Assembly: GCA_964474455.1 (NCBI GenBank)
Contig: CAYYSU010000035.1
Coordinates: forward strand, 1-27,344
Origin: BM520 sp964474455
Lineage (GTDB): Bacteria; Bacteroidota; Bacteroidia; Bacteroidales; BM520
Length of the DNA stretch: 27,344 nucleotides
Direction of reading: 5' to 3'
The notes under the pieces are model-generated. The model worked only from the letters and a program-made list of their open reading frames with translations. It searched no databases and was not told where the DNA came from. Positions 24,694-27,344 of this stretch are shown here, one piece after another (position 1 is the stretch's first letter; each line of letters starts with the position of its first letter). The position numbers were made by a program, and so were the translations under genes.

Positions 24694-24719
24694 AAAAAAA
24701 GGCCAACATCTGTCAGCCT
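24694..24719 (-). terminator. Terminator of the CAU tRNA gene
   Basis: On the minus strand AGGCTGACA pairs with TGTTGGCCT (24700-24719, two G-U pairs) and is followed by seven Ts. It starts 11 bases after the tRNA 3' end. Confidence 0.75.
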
Positions 24720-24729
24720 GATTTTGTAG

Positions 24730-24803
24730 TAGCGGGAACGAGACTTGAACTCGTGACCTCCGGGTTATGAATCCGACGCTCTAACCACCTGAGCTACCCC
24801 GCC
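24730..24803 (-). tRNA. tRNA with CAU anticodon, probably tRNA-Met
   Basis: 74 bases with a full cloverleaf: acceptor GGCGGGG with TCCCGCT, D-arm GCTC/GAGC, anticodon loop TTCATAA (CAU), T-arm ACGAG/CTCGT around TTCAAGT, discriminator A. The CCA end is not encoded. The acceptor closes with a G-U pair and the anticodon stem has an A-C mismatch next to the loop. It lacks the GGG/CCC anticodon stem pairs of the initiator, so it is elongator Met, or Ile2 if lysidine-modified; the sequence alone does not decide. Confidence 0.93.
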
Positions 24804-24889
24804 ATCACTTTCGGACGGCAAAAGTATGAAAAAAAAGTAATATTCCAGCTGCCCGAACAAAAAATATTACTCTTTAAGGTATAAAAGAG

Positions 24890-25789
24890 CTATATCGATG
24901 GCGGGGTGAGTCGTGTCCTCTTGATCTGTGACATCACCACGCCGGCGATAACCGTTACCATACCAATGATTTTTAGCACTGTAAACTCTTCGCGTAGAAT
25001 GAAAAAGGATGTTATGGCTGTGAAAAAGGGTATAAGATTGGTGAAAAGACTTGTTCTGCTCACGCCAAGCTCCCTGGTTCCAATGGTGAAGAAAATAAAA
25101 GCCAGAGAGCTGCCAAAAACTGCAAGAAGAAGCAGATTTGTTATCAGCTCGCCAGTGATATTTACCGAGACAAAATGTTGGAAATCAAAGATGAAAAATA
25201 GTGGTAGAAAAAGAAATACCCCTATGAAGTTTTGTGTCGCAACAATAGTTGCACTGGAGTAATTTTTTGTTAATTTTTTTAATGCGATAGCATAAAATAC
25301 TGCACTTACTACCGCAAGGCTAAGCCATGTAAGACCCCTCCCCGACGCAGCAAAAGTTAAACTGGGACCGCTGAGCATAACGAATATGCCCACAATAGAT
25401 AAGGCCATCCCTAAAACATTGATAGCAGTGAGCTTCTCCTTGTAGATCGACCGCGCTGCAATGGCTGTAAATACCGGAATAGTAGCAATAACAACGGAAC
25501 TCACCGTAGCACTGCTATACTTTACCCCGTAATTTTCGCCAAGGAAATATAGAAATGGATTGAAAAGGGCCGAGAGTAAGAAAATTCCGTAATCTTTGCG
25601 ATGAATTTTTTCAATCCTGCCAAAAATCTTGAGAAAACCAAATATCATTGCCGATGAAACAATAAGTCGGAAGAGTATTATGGTGATGGGTTCCCAGTAG
25701 TTAAGAACGATTTTTGTCCACACAAATGTCATACCCCAGAAAATCATCGAGAGTATCACTACAACATATACCCAGCTCTTATTTTTCAT
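24890..25789 (-). CDS. EamA/DMT-family transporter
   Basis: 299 residues from the ATG at 25789; an in-frame TTG one codon earlier is not needed. Ten hydrophobic helices in two EamA repeats, as in drug/metabolite transporters of the inner membrane. Family features: the first helix with MIFWGMTFVWTKIVL, the SSATVSSVVIATIPVFTA segment ending the first repeat, and the closing ILREEFTVLKIIGMVTVIAG of the second repeat. Members export amino acids, drugs or metabolites, and the substrate cannot be read here. The tRNA lies about 85 bases downstream on the same strand. A TAAATTTG box (25807-25814) lies 17 bases before the start. Confidence 0.92.
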   Translation of the reverse strand: MKNKSWVYVVVILSMIFWGMTFVWTKIVLNYWEPITIILFRLIVSSAMIFGFLKIFGRIEKIHRKDYGIFLLSALFNPFLYFLGENYGVKYSSATVSSVVIATIPVFTAIAARSIYKEKLTAINVLGMALSIVGIFVMLSGPSLTFAASGRGLTWLSLAVVSAVFYAIALKKLTKNYSSATIVATQNFIGVFLFLPLFFIFDFQHFVSVNITGELITNLLLLAVFGSSLAFIFFTIGTRELGVSRTSLFTNLIPFFTAITSFFILREEFTVLKIIGMVTVIAGVVMSQIKRTRLTPPSI

Positions 25790-25806
25790 CAATATTTTTA
25801 AAGGGG

Positions 25807-25814
25807 CAAATTTA
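25807..25814 (-). promoter_or_regulatory. -7 promoter box of the EamA gene
   Basis: TAAATTTG on the minus strand is a full -7 match, 17 bases before the start codon. No TTTG at the right distance is seen. Confidence 0.4.
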
Positions 25815-25859
25815 GCTTTTTTTTGTATGTATGTAACATTTTTGCAACTCTGAGTGTCT

Positions 25860-25867
25860 TAGCTTTG
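25860..25867 (+). promoter_or_regulatory. -7 promoter box of the DUF2807 gene
   Basis: TAGCTTTG matches the -7 consensus. A TTTG at 25841-25844 is only 15 bases upstream, shorter than usual. The leader to the ATG at 25949 would be about 75 bases. Confidence 0.4.
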
Positions 25868-25948
25868 TTTAATATTAATGAATACATTTTTCATCACCAT
25901 TAGCCTGCGAATATTAACAGAAAAAAAACACCAATTAGGGATATAGCC

Positions 25949-26659
25949 ATGAAGAGATTAATTAGTATAAGCCTTATTATTGCCTGTTTATCTGCAATAG
26001 TACTTTTTTCATCATTTGATATCAGAGGTAATGGAAATGTTGTCTCCAAGAAGAGAGACGTAACATCTTTTACCTCCATTGATGTGAGTAATGGTTTTGA
26101 TGTTATTATTTCACAGGGCAGTGACTGCTCTGTTGAGGTGGAAGCCGACGAGAATCTGCAGAGTATTATTATCACAAAAGTGAAAGGTGGTGTGCTCTAT
26201 ATTTATACCAAAGAGAATATACGCAGAGCCAAAAAGAGATCTATTTATATCTCCTTTGAGAATCTGAAATCCCTTAAGGTTAGCGGTGCTGTTGACCTTG
26301 AGAGTGCCGGAGTTATTAATAGTAGTAAGATGACTGTTGAATGCAGCGGTGCTTCCGATGTGGAGTTATATCTTCATGTAGGTTCATTACGTTTGGATGT
26401 GAGCGGCGCCAGCGACCTGGAGTTGGAAGGCGAAACCGACTATCTTGATGCCGATGTTTCCGGTGCTTCCGATATCGATGCCTTTCAGTTATATGCTGAC
26501 AAGGTTATTGTAAAGGCCAGTGGTGCCAGTAATATAAAAGTTCATGCATTATCTTCCTTAGAAGCGAAATCCAGCGGTGCTTCTGATGTGATATACAAAG
26601 GTAATCCCACAGTAGAAACGATCTCCACTTCCGGAGCAGGAGAGATTCGCCGTCTTTAA
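25949..26659 (+). CDS. Secreted DUF2807 (head GIN domain) beta-helix protein
   Basis: 236 residues. A signal peptide (1 to about 22) is followed by a DUF2807 domain, annotated in databases as a putative auto-transporter adhesin head GIN domain. Its opening is typical (GNGNVVSKKRDVTSFTSIDVSNGFDVIISQG). From residue 112 the motif SGA (SGAVD, SGASD, SGASN, SGAGE) recurs at 112, 133, 152, 171, 191, 209 and 228, every 18-21 residues, the rung length expected of a right-handed beta-helix. There is no Cys in a lipobox, so it is a soluble periplasmic or surface protein. Its stop overlaps that of ligA in one TTAA (26656-26659), convergent. The molecular role is unknown. Confidence 0.92.
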   Translation: MKRLISISLIIACLSAIVLFSSFDIRGNGNVVSKKRDVTSFTSIDVSNGFDVIISQGSDCSVEVEADENLQSIIITKVKGGVLYIYTKENIRRAKKRSIYISFENLKSLKVSGAVDLESAGVINSSKMTVECSGASDVELYLHVGSLRLDVSGASDLELEGETDYLDADVSGASDIDAFQLYADKVIVKASGASNIKVHALSSLEAKSSGASDVIYKGNPTVETISTSGAGEIRRL

Positions 26660-27344
26660 TCTCGTGGCATCCTAATCATCTCCAGGAAGTCGATTTCTGA
26701 AATAACAGGTATCCCCAGCTTATGGGCTTTATCCCGCTTGCTGGGGCCCATTTTATCCCCTGCAAGAAGGAAATCCGTTTTTGATGAGATACTGGTTACC
26801 AACCGGCCACCGTATTTGACAACAGCATCCTTTACCTCATCGCGTGAAAAATATTGGAATACGCCACTAACAACAAAGGCCTTCCCATCCAGGTAATTCT
26901 CCTCCGGTGACGGCTCTTTAGTTAGCACCTCCATTTGCAGGCCTGCTCTCTTTAGCTTCTCCACCAAAATCCTACTCTCTTTTATGGCAAACCAGTTTAC
27001 AATGCTCTCCGCAATCTTATCGCCAATCTCATCTACGAGTATCAGCTCCATGATATTTGCTTTTGCGAGGGCATCAATATTCCTGTAATGGGCAGCAAGC
27101 TTTTTGGCTACTGTCTCCCCGACATAACGGATTCCCAAGGCGTACAATACTCTTGGAAACGGCACCTGCTTAGATCTCTCCAGGCTCTCTAATATTGATG
27201 TTGCAGATTTTTCCCGCAGGCTTACTTTGCGGCTCTCTTTTCCGTCCTCTTCGATGATTTTTTCCAGACCAAAAAGATCGTCATAAGTGAGATCATACAG
27301 ATCTGCTACGTTACGAACAATCCCGTTGTCAAAGAGCATCTCTA
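26656..27344 (-). CDS. ligA: NAD-dependent DNA ligase, C-terminal part, cut by the window
   Basis: About 229 residues are present; the full enzyme is about 670. The window ends inside the gene, so adenylation, OB-fold and zinc-finger parts lie outside. Seen here: the helix-hairpin-helix region (for example VLYALGIRYVGETVAKKLA and LILVDEIGDKIAESIVNWF) and a C-terminal BRCT domain (about the last 75 residues, with DGKAFVVSGVF, VKYGGRLVTSISSKTDFLLAG and KAHKLGIPVISEIDFL). LigA seals nicks at Okazaki fragments and in repair, using NAD+. An ATG at 27337-27339 is internal, because the frame continues upstream without a stop. Identity is very secure. Confidence 0.96.
   Translation of the reverse strand, partial: EMLFDNGIVRNVADLYDLTYDDLFGLEKIIEEDGKESRKVSLREKSATSILESLERSKQVPFPRVLYALGIRYVGETVAKKLAAHYRNIDALAKANIMELILVDEIGDKIAESIVNWFAIKESRILVEKLKRAGLQMEVLTKEPSPEENYLDGKAFVVSGVFQYFSRDEVKDAVVKYGGRLVTSISSKTDFLLAGDKMGPSKRDKAHKLGIPVISEIDFLEMIRMPRD

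Overview
The window looks like an ordinary chromosomal segment of a Bacteroidota bacterium, most likely of the order Bacteroidales. Several promoters match the Bacteroidota form: TTTG, about 20 bases, then TAnnTTTG. Gene content also fits: DUF2851, DUF1573, a DUF2807 head-GIN protein, NamZ (DUF1343), a large AGCS symporter and a zapA-6S-rny block. There is no rRNA, prophage, insertion sequence or CRISPR array. Both end genes are cut: fhs lacks its N-terminus and ligA lacks its N-terminal part.

Layout. 1-1650: end of fhs with a strong terminator. 1681-6747: a LexA/CI-like XRE-S24 repressor, divergent from a two-gene operon for a Y-family polymerase and a short DnaE-type polymerase; it looks like a damage-inducible mutagenesis cassette. 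6748-7135: convergent gap with one copy of a dispersed repeat and the rny terminator. 7136-9574 (minus): coiled-coil protein, ZapA, probable 6S RNA and RNase Y. 9649-10920: DUF2851. 11071-16486: transporter block with an NSS symporter, an AGCS symporter, a membrane-anchored helix-hairpin-helix protein and a POT-family transporter. 16497-20862: rhomboid protease, S41 protease, DUF1573 protein and a class I aminotransferase. 20959-24154: NamZ, a LolC/E-like permease and an APS reductase. 24253-24803: a 59-residue protein, the second repeat copy and a CAU-anticodon tRNA. 24890 to the end: EamA transporter, DUF2807 protein and the end of ligA.

How it fits together. Most genes are single-gene units with their own promoter or terminator. 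The clear co-transcribed sets are the dinB-dnaE pair (ATGA overlap) and the coiled-coil/zapA/6S/rny run. Amino-acid and peptide transporters plus a transaminase suggest peptide or amino-acid use; that is inference. The best leads for new biology are the S24-dinB-dnaE cassette with its candidate operator and degenerate PHP domain, and the roughly 186-base dispersed intergenic repeat. All homology calls come from reading motifs by eye; no search was run.
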